A stretch of 64,000 nucleotides of DNA, from contig RCNN01000210.1 in the NCBI GenBank assembly GCA_003667245.1, forward strand, positions 1 through 64,000, written 5' to 3'. The notes below the pieces were generated by a model, which worked only from the letters and a program-made list of their open reading frames with translations, was not told the origin of the DNA and did no database searches. Position numbers and translations under genes: made by a program. Origin of the DNA: Heterostelium multicystogenum. Taxonomy: Eukaryota > Evosea > Eumycetozoa > Acytosteliales > Acytosteliaceae. This document shows, piece by piece, positions 25,691 to 38,228 of this stretch (positions are counted from its first letter, which is position 1; each line of letters starts with the position of its first letter).

Positions 25691-27720
25691 GGATTTTCGT
25701 TGGTAAAGAGCCCAGGTACCCCTTTTTTTTTTGCTAGGTCCAAACATAGTTATTTATTTGATTTTGAGATTCACAACAGGGGCATTAATTGAATTTTTAA
25801 AACGAAAAACACACACCTTCACTCCAAAAGCCATCTCTGAAAAATGGATGGATTAGTTAGTCGTCTTGAGAATAATCTTTAAACAAAAGATTATGATTTT
25901 GTTTCAATAACTAATATATATATATATTACTATTGTAACAATAATATTTTGGATTATGATTTTATCAATAATACTAATAATAATACAAGTGTAGGTATAT
26001 ATATTTCCATTCCAAATCTACAATTTACCAATTATAAATATTATTATTCTTTCCTATATATATATATTTAGAGTTTACATTTGAATTCAATCGCCATCTA
26101 CAAATATTGTAATTTCAATAGATCACCACTCTCCATTAAATATATGTTAACATATATGACTGATTGGTGGATTGAAATGTAAATGATATAGATTGATTGA
26201 TATGTATATTGATTGTTAAATAATGTTGATACACGTTTATAATTGGATAAGCATTTCTTATAACACCACAAGGTGGAATTAGAAGTGTGACATCATCCAA
26301 ATTGTGAGACCTTGTGATGGTTGGTATTAGTACACTTTTACAGATTTCAATTCGATATCAAATCAAATCCATAAGTGAAGCAAATACAATAATTGTCCTT
26401 ATTAAATATTGTCTCAACCTTACAATAAGTTAATAACGACATTTTAAACATTAACATATGTTGGTGTTATTATTATTATTATTCCATCCAATCAATAAGT
26501 ACGTCAGTCGAATTAGTCTGTCAATCAAACAATTATTCACATCGAATAACATAGCACCCCAATCATTTGATTAAAGATAGAGATATGTGACACTATCCCC
26601 AAAGTATTAAACAGTGGTAGTGGTAGTATAGAGTAGTAGTAGTCAATACCAACATGATATGATTGATCATAAGTCACTACAATCCTAATTAGTAGCACAC
26701 ATCGTAAATTATATTTATTATCTATCTATAACTATCTATCTATCTATTTAACAATCTAAATCAAACCATCACCATCAACACACACCCAAAATACACCACA
26801 AACACCATCATCATCATCATCAACAACAACAACAACAACAAGACTCAAAAACAAAAATAAAATGGATATATAGATACACACAATTACAATTGAATCGTTA
26901 AGCAGATATACAGACATATATGTACATATCATAAATATATAATATATATGCTTTAAATACATAGATACAACATTTATACATAGATGTGTTGTGTCTTTTA
27001 GATTATAAATGATTTGGAATAAATGTCAATTTGCATATAGGAACGGTAGTATTTAATTTAATTTGCGAATCTAGTTAAAATATATATTATATTGTTATAT
27101 ATGTTATATTTTAATAAAAAAATATAATAAAATTAAAGAAATAATTATAATATTATATTATATTATATTATATTTACATCAAAAAAAAAAAGTAAAATCA
27201 AAAGCATCTAAAAATAAACTCTAATTTATAATTATAAATAATAGATATAGTTAAATAGATGTACTGATAATTTATCTATTTTATCTTTCTGTCCAGTTTA
27301 CTATTAATTTATAACATAACATAGTTCAATTCAATCTCAATCATTCATTTATTCATTTCCATTTATTTAATTTCCTTTTAAAAAATATTATATTATATTT
27401 ATTATATTTATTTATTTATTTCAAGAAGACTCATAAAGGAACAAAAAGTTACAACCCATCTTATTTATTTTGACACAAATCAAACAGAAGCAAAAGCACC
27501 ACCCAAACAATCTAAAAACTGATTGATTTTTTTTTTAATTTGGGTTTTTTTTTAGAATTTAGATTTGCAAATCTTTTTGTTTTGGTTTTTTCCAATTGTA
27601 TTTTAGTATTTCAAAGCAACATATAATTATGTATATCTATTATTAATTAACTATAGGATATTATAGATTATAGAATTGATTTGATAGATTAGTTTAGATT
27701 AGTTAGTTATATTGATAGAT

Positions 27721-30700
27721 ATGTCTGCGAATACCAAGGCCAGCAGCAGCAACAACAACAACAACAACCACCCTGATTCATCACAATTGACATCGGAACA
27801 TCAAAACCAAAGCCAGCAACACCTCCTCAAAAACTACTACTACTACTACAGCAACAAAAGAATTTTCCAACTACCATTGGCGATAGAAGATCATTTCAGG
27901 TGACACAACAGAGTGATCACTTAAATAGTACGCTATCTATGTCAACTGGCAATACTGCCTCTACATCCTCATCCTCCTCCCTTACTTCATCGTCTTCCCA
28001 TCCTCTCAATACTTCAGATGGCATTGAGATCAACAGCTCAACTACAACAACTGCCGACAGCTTAGTTGTGGATCGTCCAGTTTCACCAAATGTAAAGCTT
28101 CTGGGGAAGGCCTTCGACACCTCGGCTGACAAACACATACAACAACAGAAAATTCTCAATCGGTGCTCACCACCCAACCCACTCCCGAAGCCAAATTTCA
28201 CCATCACAACAAAGAGAGACAAACAGTGGATGACGCACTCTGGCTCCTCCATACCAACTACACCTCCATCCAACGCAGTTGCCTCGCCCTTCACCACAGT
28301 AACATCGCCACCGCCTTCTCTGCCCCAGTCGCCATCGCCATCTACTTCAGTTTTAAGATCTTCGAATGATAAACAGACAAACTCACAACCACAACAGGAA
28401 CAATCAAAAGATGAATCACCATCATCTTCACCCAATGCGTCATCAACCAGTATTGTAAAGCAACAAGGCTGGGTAGCATCACCCAACACCTCTCCCAATA
28501 CCGTCTCACCTTTACCATCACCACCAACCTTACGCTTGAGAAATAATCATAGGTTATCTGGTCGAGTAATAGCAACCTCCAACAGTGAGGATTTTAATTG
28601 TATAGTAATTCATAATACAGTGGAAGTAATTAATACTACTTCTACTACTACTACTAATAATAATAATAATAATAGTAATAGTAATAAAGTTATAGAAGTA
28701 GATAACTCCATTAATGTACAACAGCAACAACAACAACCAAATAATAGTAATAATAGTAATAGTAATAATAATACAACTTGTGTAGGATATGATAATAATA
28801 GTAGTGATAATAACTGTGATAGTGTACAAGATGTTGATCAACAAGCAACATCACCTAATGAGAAAATGGGAACAAATTTAGGAAGCTTTTTAAATAGGAG
28901 GAACTATCAAGATAGACGTGTTGCTGGAGATTGGAAAGATAAGAAAATGTTTACGCAAGGTACCACTGCTAATTTAGTGTCAAAAGAGAGAAGGAATCTC
29001 ATTGGTTCCAGAGATCCCTTGTTGTCACCAAAAGAAATGAACAATGCATACGGTAGCATCAGCAAGTACGGTTCAATCGAATTAAACATGGAGAATAGTG
29101 CTAGTTGTGGTAGTGCAAGTAATATTAGCACAAATACAGCAACAGATCCAACATCTTCAGCATTACAGAACAGCAACAGTCACAACAACAACAACATCGC
29201 TAACACCAACCAAACCAGTGATAGTAATAATAGCAGTAGTAGTATTAATAATAATAGTTTAATTAATGGTCGTGGTAACGGTGGAAGTGGTAGTAATCTT
29301 AGTGTCAACAGCGAAGAGGAAGTTGTTGTTCAAAGCTTAGTAAACAGATACAAAACCAGAAGAGATAATGTATCTAGAAAGTCAAAGCTGTCAACTCAGG
29401 ACGTTGAGTGGATTACCACGAAGTTTTATGAAAACAGTCACACCAAAGAAAGCAGCTCAAACACCACCGAGAAACAAGCACTGCTCCTGCAACAGCAGCA
29501 ACAACAACCACAGTCTAAATCCTCACCACAATTGAAAAACAAGTATGTTGGTGGTGATGGTAGTGGTAACAGCAGCAGCAACAACACTCCCAACAGTGCC
29601 GGTGGTGTGAGTGGGGTTGGTGGCAGCAAAAAAAGAACAAACAAAAACAATATGGCAGCGGTCGCCGCAGTATCGAGCACAACAAACGCAACAGTTGACT
29701 CGAGTGGTGACGAGGAGGAAGACAGTGCTGACAAGCAGTCGAACAACCCTAACAACGCACCGTGCTACCGTTACCTGGAGGATGTTGCCAAGCGACGAAA
29801 TATTCCTTCGGAGCCATCTCGAAAGCCAGGTTTGAAATCACCTCTGTTTTTGCATGTTCCCACACTCGCACAGCCAACACAATTCCACCAGAACGCGCCT
29901 GAGAAACTCAACTCCACCAGTCTCTCGATATCAGTTTGAGGAGAACAGCCATCAGGATCAATCACTTCTATTTAACCAGCAAATCATCAATCGTGTTGCC
30001 CACGATAAAGATTTAACTTATTTGTTCTTTCCAATTCTGAAGAGCTCCACTAAGATTGTCACACCACCCTCATCCATCAACTCACACCAGCAGCACCACA
30101 ACAATATAAAATCAACAAACACCAATAACAACATTGGCAAGCAGCAGCAACAGCTGTCAAACAACAACACCAATCTTGTTAATAATAGCAGCAACTCAAA
30201 TAGCCAAGCAAACAACAATAATGGAAGTAGTTCAAACAGCAGCAGTCCAAGTGTAAATACCATATCGTCTGACTCCTATATTTCATTATCATTGTCACCA
30301 TCACCTTGCTCGTCACTGACTCCATCCCAAGCATCACCTCCATCATCCGCTAGCTCGCCTATTGAATCATTGTCAACTCCACGCGGAGCCAATAATGTTT
30401 TTGAGCAACAAAGAAAGTCCTACTGGCTACCCAAACCAAACAACAGTGCCAACAACAAGCTGTCACCAAGCAACAATTCACCTCTAAGTGATAGCACCAT
30501 GTCACCATCTCTCTCTCCTTCGAGTCCACAAGAATACTTGTCACCTTCGCCTCCGACAGCCCTGAATATTTCAGAGGCATCAACTTCCAACACTGGCGAT
30601 GTATCACTGGACACTGACCATATGTACAATCCTATTGAAGAGGAATTTAAATCGAGAGATGACATCTACTTTGTTAACCAGCCACCTCCTATCAAGAAAT

Positions 30701-32089
30701 TTGTCAAGGTCAAGTGTGGATCACTAGATGCACTGGTTGAGGTGCTGACTCATCACAAGCTATCAGATCCAAACTTTGTCGATACATTCCTCCTTACACA
30801 CAAGACTTTTACTACATCACAAACACTTTTGGCCAAACTCATTGAACGATACGAAGAGGAGCCAGCATTAGAAGATGAAAATGCCACTTCTGAACAAATC
30901 GAAAAGCAATCAAAGATCTGCAGGTCCATTAAACTAAGAGTTTGCAGTATACTTAAGATATGGATCGATAAGCACTTTTATGATTTCGAGAAAAATCCAC
31001 AGCTTCTAAAAGATTTCGAACACTTTATCAAAGTAACCCTAGCAGAGGACGGAATGGAAAAGATCTCTCAAAATATTCAAAGAAACATAACAAGAAAAGT
31101 AAGTTTCAACAATAGCTTCTTACCAAAGAAATGAACTAACATGCTATATTCATGGAAATAGTTAACCGGAGAAAGCTTTGATAGAACATTATTAATGAAC
31201 AGAGTACCTGCACCGATTATACCAACTCTTAAAGCAGATCAAATAGGTAAGTTTTGTTGTCCAATTCCACTCTTTCATTTATTGATTCAATCTATTAATT
31301 ATAAATGTTAAAACAATCTAGTTACTTTGTTCTCGCTGGACGATCTAGAGATTGCAAGACAACTTACATTAATAGAACACGAAGCATACTCTTTAATCAA
31401 GCCAAATGAATGTATCAACTTGGCATTCAGTAAACCTGGAAAAGAGGATAACGCACCAAATATCACTGGAATCATCAGAAGATCGAATATCATTCCTCTT
31501 TGGGTTGCCACTGAAATTGTACAGGAAGAAAGATTAACCAAGCGTGCCAATATTATAAAGAAATTTATTAATATTGCAGATGTATGTATTAAATGACAAA
31601 TCATAGAAGACTTAAGCTAATTGACTCGTCAACAGCATTTGTAGAAATTTAAATAATTTTAATGGAGTTATGGAAATATTGTCTGGATTAAATATTACAC
31701 CTGTGTTCAGATTGAAAAAGACATGGGAAACAGTACCAAGAAAGTATTTGGCTACCTTTAGGCACTTGAACTCACTGATGGCACCCAAGCACAATTTCAA
31801 GGTATATCGTGATGTCTTACATACAAAGAACCCACCTTGTCTGCCATTCCTTGGTGTATATCTGACGGATTTGACCTTCTTGGAAGAAGGTTCGCCAGAC
31901 ACACTGGAAGGTGGTCTTATTAATATGGTCAAGAGAACTCAGCTAGCCGCAGTCATTCAAGAGATTCAGCAATTCCAACAACTACCCTATTCACTCAGTC
32001 CAGTTCCCATCATCAGGGAGTTTTTGCACCAAGTCAACGGTTTACAAGAAAGAGCGCTTTATAAACAATCAAGACTTGTCGAGCCATAA
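27721..32089 (+). CDS. Ras guanine-nucleotide exchange factor (RasGEF)
   Basis: RasGEFs load Ras with GTP at the membrane; dictyostelids have many, used in chemotaxis and development. Seen: exons 27721-31098, 31162-31246, 31322-31581 and 31636-32089. The N-terminal roughly 980 residues are Ser/Asn/Thr/Pro-rich. A RasGEF N (REM) domain lies at about 30680-31098 (KVKCGSLDALVEVLTHH, FVDTFLLTHKTFTT, LRVCSILKIWIDKHFYDF). The CDC25 catalytic domain follows: LFSLDDLEIARQLTLIEHEAY, NITGIIRRSNIIPLWVATEI, VPRKYLATFRHL, PCLPFLGVYLTDLTFLEEG. Odd: shifts near 27788 (after about 22 residues) and 29935, plus a two-base loss at the start of the last exon (about 31641), split the frame. The catalytic core reads normally on both sides. 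I do not assign an orthologue. Confidence 0.88.
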
Positions 32090-32218
32090 GCATCATAGCC
32101 TGCTGTGGGATCATCATAGCGGACAATGTATCATATCATCACAAATCAATTCAAACACTTTGGACAACTGGGTTTTATCCAACGGAGGTCTCAGGTGGCG
32201 AAACAATGTTTGCATAAC

Positions 32219-32261
32219 CCCACACACACACACACACACACTTGTTTTTTTTTTTTTTTTT
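32219..32261. repeat. (CA)n followed by poly-T
   Basis: Eleven CA units, then about 17 T after a short spacer, in the RasGEF 3' flank. Confidence 0.9.
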
Positions 32262-33090
32262 GATCAAACAAAAGTTACCACTTGAAGTGCCCAACTCACT
32301 TGAATTGAAATGAGCATACAACAATCGACAACAAGCTCCGCATAACATAGAAATAATTTAGAAATTAAAATAAATTGTATTTATTTATTTATTTATTATT
32401 ACCAACGAATTGTAGATTACAGAATAAATAGTCTAAAATAAGAGTTTATTCATTCAGCGAGAATCCTATACAGGTATCACATTCTATTAAATGAAATTAA
32501 ATTCTGTTGCTATTTTACCAATAGATAGATATTTTTGTCAATACCAAACCTAACACGGTATGTATGCAAATGAATGGGACCCACCAGATTTTGTTGTCTT
32601 TGCATTATATGTGGGTGTTTTAAAAAATTTTATTGGATATTTTGATTTTTCACATTTTTTTATGACTAGATATCACCTAATTTTTAATGTGAAGGTAATA
32701 TTATAATACTGTTTTCATGGATTGCCTAATTTGTTTTTCGAAAATGTGCCGAACACTTTTGAATTTAGTGATACTTCTATTTTTCGCCTGGGATTGATTG
32801 AAAATACTAAACAGGCAATTAAATTATAGATTCTAAGCTTTTAAACCAGAAGCTTTCACTCAATCACTTTATATAAACTCTAAAGATATATAAATACAAA
32901 ATAATACAATTACAATTATTATAGCATTATTTATATAAAATCAATTATTATAAAAATATAAGCCAATTAAATCATTTTTAATTTTTAATTAAAAATTCAA
33001 TTTAAGTAAACAAAACATATTACAATTCTACAAAAGTAAGAATAACATTCGAATTTAGTATTAATAATTTAATATAATAATTTTTAAAAT

Positions 33091-33092
33091 AT

Positions 33093-33127
<35 letters not shown>
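33091..33127. repeat. (TTTA)n tetranucleotide repeat
   Basis: Nine tandem TTTA units in intergenic DNA. Confidence 0.9.
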
Positions 33128-33128
<1 letters not shown>

Positions 33129-33769
33129 ATACAAATAGATAGTAATATAATTATATATATTTATAAATCAAAAAAAAAAAACAAATAAAACAATAAATAG
33201 TTCAACTCAGACTCAAAAACGTAAATATCTACTCAAACTACACTTTTTTATTTTAATTCACGTCACATCTATCTATACATTCGCAAAGACAGTCATACAC
33301 ACACAAACATATCTATACAAATAAACACACAATTTCATCTCTTATTTGTTGGTTTCTTTAACACCCTTTCTATACTCGCCAAATTGAATGAAATTGAATT
33401 GCGAAGTGGGAGGTTGAAAAAGAGTTCTCAGTAAACACACACTTCTAACACACTCCTACAGCACTACCACACACATTTACACCAACACCCCTCCACCACA
33501 GAAGTCAAACAACAATTCCATCCTATCAGTGACAACTGTTTATTTATTTTCAAGATAACAAAAGCTTGGATTTAAATGTATCACTGGTGTTTTTTGTTAA
33601 ATGTTATTCATATAAATTATAAATAATAATAAATATAATAATATTTATTTATCAAACTTTCCATCTTTAAATGACCAGCCAATAACAATTTTATCAACAA
33701 CTCAAACAACAACTATAAACCAATAACAACAACGATATCATCTCTAACAATATTTCATTTGTACGATAG

Positions 33770-33817
33770 TTTAAGGTAACAACGCAAATTACTATAACAA
33801 TATTAAGTTACCTTAAA
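33770..33817. repeat. inverted repeat, 11-bp perfect arms
   Basis: TTTAAGGTAAC at 33770-33780 and its exact complement GTTACCTTAAA at 33807-33817 enclose a 26-nt AT-rich loop. It lies about 265 bp upstream of the TMEM86 start codon. It could be a hairpin in the 5' leader or a dyad protein-binding site. Confidence 0.7.
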
Positions 33818-34081
33818 TATATATATCTATATTTATTTATCTAGTAGAATTAATTAACATAATAGTTATAATATTTGCAATTCTATAAACCAAGTTTAAT
33901 TTATTTATTTTTAAATTACATTCTTCCTCTAAAATAGTAGATATTATTATTATTATCAAAAAACACATTAGAGCATATTTATTAATTAATTTGATATTTT
34001 GATAATAGTTTATTAGTAGAATATTCATTTTAAATCAATCAACGAACAACTAGTTGTTATTATCGAATCTAAAACCAAAAT

Positions 34082-34954
34082 ATGGAAACCATTCAGCAAT
34101 CAATTCAATCGGTTGTGAATATTCAGACATTCGACAAAATAGATGTGGTTCATCACAAGGACTTGTGGTGGAAATTACTGTATACACTGTTTACAGTGAC
34201 AGCATTGACCTATCTCTATGCCAGAAGAAAAGACAACAGAATGCTCCATCTTGTCAAGCCACTTCCCGTCGTAATTCTTGGATATATTGTATTATTGTGG
34301 TGCTCGGTTCACCACGTTGGAGTTGGATCGCTTTTCCACCTCATCGTCCCACACAAGCCAACAGACTACGCAGTATACATCTCAATTGGTCTTTTCTTGT
34401 CAGCAATTGGAGATCTCCTCTTGATTTTCGATAAATATTTTGTCCATGGAATCATATTTTTCTTGACCGCACATCTCTCCTTTATTTTGGCATTCACAGC
34501 AGAGAGCGACAGTCTCACCCAATTCTTCACTCCATTGGTTGTAGTGATCTTGGTGGGATTCAATATTTTCTTTGTCTACCTCTTCATTACAAAGGTTGTC
34601 CCATTGTTTGTACATACCACTCCAACTTCCATCGTAATTGCACTCTTCTTTTACATGGCCGTTATCATCACCATGTGCTACACTGCATCACTAAAGGCAT
34701 TGACAAAGGTAGCACAGCTATGGGAGTTCTCATCCTCAGTTTCACACACACTCACTATCTACTCCTGTTGCGGAGCTATTGGTGCCGTATTGTTTTTCAT
34801 TAGTGATCTCATGATCCTAATCCGTGAGATGAATGCTCTCAAGAAGAACAATGTCTCAACCTTTAGAAAGTTTTTGGGTAATGGAGATGTCGGAATGATC
34901 ACCTACTGGTTAGGTCAATTTTGTATAGCCTTAAGTGTTACTTCAATGTTATAA
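34082..34954 (+). CDS. TMEM86/YhhN-family membrane protein, probable lysoplasmalogenase
   Basis: An intact single-exon ORF of 290 residues. Seen: about eight hydrophobic helices from residue 30 onward. Family-type polar residues lie within helices: GLFLSAIGDLLLIF (helix 4; the SxxGD pattern) and AVLFFISDLMILIRE (the SDxxL pattern), with a final TYWLGQFCIALSV helix. Known: TMEM86A/B and bacterial YhhN hydrolyse the vinyl-ether bond of lysoplasmalogen in membranes. Dictyostelids make ether lipids, so a role in plasmalogen turnover is plausible, but the substrate is inferred. There is no intron and no disruption. Confidence 0.85.
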   Translation: METIQQSIQSVVNIQTFDKIDVVHHKDLWWKLLYTLFTVTALTYLYARRKDNRMLHLVKPLPVVILGYIVLLWCSVHHVGVGSLFHLIVPHKPTDYAVYISIGLFLSAIGDLLLIFDKYFVHGIIFFLTAHLSFILAFTAESDSLTQFFTPLVVVILVGFNIFFVYLFITKVVPLFVHTTPTSIVIALFFYMAVIITMCYTASLKALTKVAQLWEFSSSVSHTLTIYSCCGAIGAVLFFISDLMILIREMNALKKNNVSTFRKFLGNGDVGMITYWLGQFCIALSVTSML

Positions 34955-35381
34955 AAATATTAGCTACAATCTTATATTTAACACTTTAATTAGATAATAA
35001 AATAGGTCCTACCAGATAGACCACAAATCGGATCCGATTATACATTAACCAAAGCAGCTGCAGTTGTATTTTTTTTTTTGGATATCCATTAATACCTTTT
35101 TTTTTAGATTGATAACAAATAAACTAGAGATGGAGCTTAACAAAGAATTAAATTATGTCATTCCATTAAATTATTGAAGTTGGTGTAATCTCGTTTAAAA
35201 TTGGGGAATTCATTGTATGCTAAAATAGCTTCAATAAAATTTACACTTTACTGGAAACCATTTAATTTAATTTAATGGGTTTTCTAAAAAAACATTGTTT
35301 TCCTCGTGAGGGATAAAAACTGATCAAGATTTATCAAAAAACAAAAAACAATTTGCTTTTTAGATTGGTCGCCTTCCCTAA
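34955..35381. other. intergenic, 427 bp
   Basis: Terminator side of the TMEM86 gene and promoter of the transglutaminase-like gene. It holds T-runs at 35069-35078 and 35098-35105 and nothing else recognisable. Confidence 0.5.
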
Positions 35382-38054
35382 ATGGATACAGATATAGATA
35401 TAAATTTCGAATTATTAAAGAAAGAATTCAATGTTCTATCAAGCTATGCTGAAAATGTCTCTACATTCATAAACACTGTTTATTTCAATAACATCAAAGG
35501 TATGAAACTCTATCGTCAGATCATCTGGTGACCAGGTCGAACTAATCCAAACGATCAATTTCACTCTTTCATCATTAGATGTATATAATAACTCCAAAAA
35601 TTTGTTTGGTGTTTTGATGAAAGACAACATTGATCAATCATCGCAACAACACTACAATGAAACTCTGACAAGAATAGAGAAGACCATTAATCAGTGGATC
35701 AAAGATAGAGAGTCAGACGAGTTGCAGAGTATATCAACTTTCTGTCAACATCTCTCTGTCATTAGAGGAAACTTTGAATACCTGGAGTCGTTGGAAAGTT
35801 CTCGTAATGCTCCGGACTACAACAATCTCAAATCTCAGGTGTTCAACGATGTAAAATCAATCTACGAGCACAGAACTACATTGTTGGATATCCCACTGAC
35901 CAACTTGCAGTTTTCGTTCAACTATATTTTCCAAGAGCTGAGTAAAATTCAATTGGAATCTGCCACCTATATTCAAGGTCAGCTTCCTTTCCCTAATCCA
36001 GTTTCTAATCTCACTCCTCAGGTGGCCAATAGCAATAGTGGTCAAGGTCTGAGACAACAACCACCTCAACCACAGCAACCACAATTACCACCAGCAAAGC
36101 CAACACCAGCACCGCTAAAGAAAAGACCAATGTCCACCATTGGAGACAATTCATTATTAGCCTCTCAAAACCCACCAAACTCATTATCATCAAATCCACT
36201 CTTTAACAAACAACAAACTCCACAAAATCAACAACAGCCACAACAGCAGCAACCACCCCAACCATCTGCACCACTCTTAAAAAAGAGACCTGCTTCTACT
36301 ATCTTTGCACCACCTTCACAAAATCCGCATTCCCAGCCTCCACCACCCCAGGCCGCACCTTTAAAAAAGGGACCATTCTTCAAGCCTCCTCCATCCCAAC
36401 AACCACCAGCAACAAACTAATAATCAACATCAATCTCAACCAATCCCTAACCAGAATGCAACAGAACCTCCAGCAAGACAAAAATCATTTGTTGGAATTG
36501 CATTGCCTTCACTTGCCAAACCACAACCAAATCCGGTTCAAAGTGATGCACCTGCTCCACCACCCAGACAACAAAGATCAATGTCAGTTTCTGCAGCACC
36601 CCAATATCAACAGGCTCAGCAATCTCCTCAAGCTGCACCATCCCAATCAAGACCACTACCTCAGTATCAGAGGCCCCAGCAATATACACCACAACAGCCA
36701 TATCCTCATAATAATTCTCAACAATATACTACTCAACAACCAAAACCAAATGTACCACAACAATATCCATCCCAACAGCAAAATTCAACTCCAATCCAAC
36801 GACCTTACCCATCTCAACAACAATATCCATCTCAACAACAATATCCCTATCAACAACAACAACAACTACAACAATATCCATACCAACAGCAACAACAGAA
36901 ATATCAAGAACCATCTGAAGAAAAGACAAAAAAGAAAGGATTTTCTCTATCTGCCCTTGGTCAATCATTTGAAAGGTATATAGTTGTTGGTGGTCCTGTT
37001 GGATTCGGAATTCCTAATCTCGGGCCAAGTATTGATGAATTGATGTTTGATCATGAGACACATAAGAAGATGTGGCACAAGCGGTTCATGGTGGCCAGAA
37101 AATATGAAATCTCGATGCGTTACAAGCGGGAGTTTGCTGGCTACATTGAAGCTGGACCACTCAACGAAATTTCAGTCCAAATATCACAGCCAATTTCTTT
37201 CCAAGTGCAAGACATCAGATCATGGTCAGCTGAAATAGAGTGTGTCTCCACTGGGCGAATCTTCCACCCAGAGTTGCAACCTGCTCCAGCAGTCGGTGGA
37301 GTGAATCCTATTTACAAAATAGTGTACAGCAACACTGCACCAAAAGGCAAATTCGTGGTGAGAACTATTACGGAGTTTGATCTATACAGCCTGGAGTTGA
37401 AGGAAGCAGGTCCAAATGATCAGATCTATTATGAAACACTCACCGAGCAAGATGTCTACGAATACACTCGTCCAACCATGCTGTGCAACCACGATGACCC
37501 GAAGTTTGGCGAATTCGTCCAAGAAAATCAACTCTATCCACTCACACTGCCAGACGGAACCGTCGAGTCGACAATATGCTTCTGCTACCGTGTTACCTTA
37601 TTTATAAAGAAACATATTAGTTATGAAATTAATTCTGGTAAACAGAATCCACTTGAGACCTGGGCATGTAAGACAGCGAACTGCGAAAGCTATGCTGGCC
37701 TGTTCGCCAGTATAACTCGATACCCATGGTATCCCAACTAGAATTATTATCGGTTTTGCAGTCTCGCCTGATAAGGTATCCGTAAATGCTGATGGTATTA
37801 CTGTAGTGAAAACCGATCCACATGGCCAAACCGAATTTTTCTGTGAAGGTCTTTGGATCCCATATTGTGGATCAGTCATCACACCAACATCCAACAATGT
37901 AGAAGCATTTGGCCGGACTTCTCTTATTACCTTTGCCCAAGAGAATAGTATTCCAAAATTGGGATCATTGGACTCAAGTTTAATCAAACCCCTGCATGCA
38001 ATATTTGGGCCATGGGAGATTGGGAGCTCAACAAGAAATTACAGAACTCTTTGA
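35382..38054 (+). CDS. multidomain protein: helical N-terminus, Pro/Gln-rich linker, transglutaminase-like domain
   Basis: One gene of about 890 residues is inferred from four overlapping frames. Seen: an amphipathic helical N-terminal region of about 210 residues (LLKKEFNVLSSYAENVSTF, LTRIEKTINQWIKDRES, LSVIRGNFEYLESLESS). Next is a linker of about 300 residues made of Pro/Gln, with repeated KKRP-type basic motifs (PLKKRPMSTI, LLKKRPASTI, PLKKGPF). Last is a globular C-terminus with a transglutaminase core: Cys in KTANCESYAGLFASITR (about 37675), then RIIIGFAVSPD and HGQTEFFCEGLWIPYC (His near 37820). Known: many eukaryotic TG-like domains are non-enzymatic scaffolds, such as Cyk3 in cytokinesis. 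The usual Asp after the His strand appears replaced, so activity is doubtful. Odd: shifts near 35510, 36410 and 37735. I cannot name the N-terminal domain; a BAR/IMD-like bundle is a guess. Confidence 0.72.
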
Positions 38055-38228
38055 AAAAATATAAAAATAAATATAAATCTATTTCCCGCAAGCGAAACAT
38101 TGACGTAATTTCTTTGCTGTTTGATCTCTTCTCTCGCAGTTTAAAACAAATATATATATATCTCTGCTCCCAACAAACTTTACAACGTTGTTGATCTGAC
38201 TTCTTTTTAGTTTGAACAAGAAAATGAA

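Larger units (their letters stand above)
24144..27720. other. long intergenic region, 3.6 kb
   Basis: This is the largest gene-free stretch in the window. It lies between the divergent starts of the F-box/ankyrin gene and the RasGEF gene and probably carries both promoters and a long RasGEF leader. It holds (TA)n at 24796-24831, (TAA)n at 25629-25690, several CATCAT/CAACAA runs (26800-26850) and poly-T tracts at 27524-27560. A short open frame at 25136-25381 gives a Thr/Leu/Ile-rich peptide I cannot match. No tRNA or structured RNA was recognised. Confidence 0.5.
32090..34081. other. intergenic, 2.0 kb
   Basis: 3' flank of RasGEF and promoter of the TMEM86 gene. It contains (CA)n plus a T-run at 32219-32261, a (TTTA)n tract at 33091-33127, and an inverted repeat at 33770-33817. 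No ORF of merit was found. Confidence 0.5.

Noticed and set aside
25531..25743. Minus-strand ORF encoding a long pure Tyr run
   Set aside because: It is the translation of the (TAA)n microsatellite; no flanking domain or start context supports a gene.
27917..28575. Long minus-strand ORFs opposite the RasGEF N-terminus
   Set aside because: They are antisense shadows of Ser/Thr/Asn-rich codons and show no domain.
38224..38228. Upstream ATG as the start of the SbcD-SbcC gene
   Set aside because: It is followed immediately by a stop (ATG AAA TGA); the ATG at 38229 gives the presequence and the correct splice phase.
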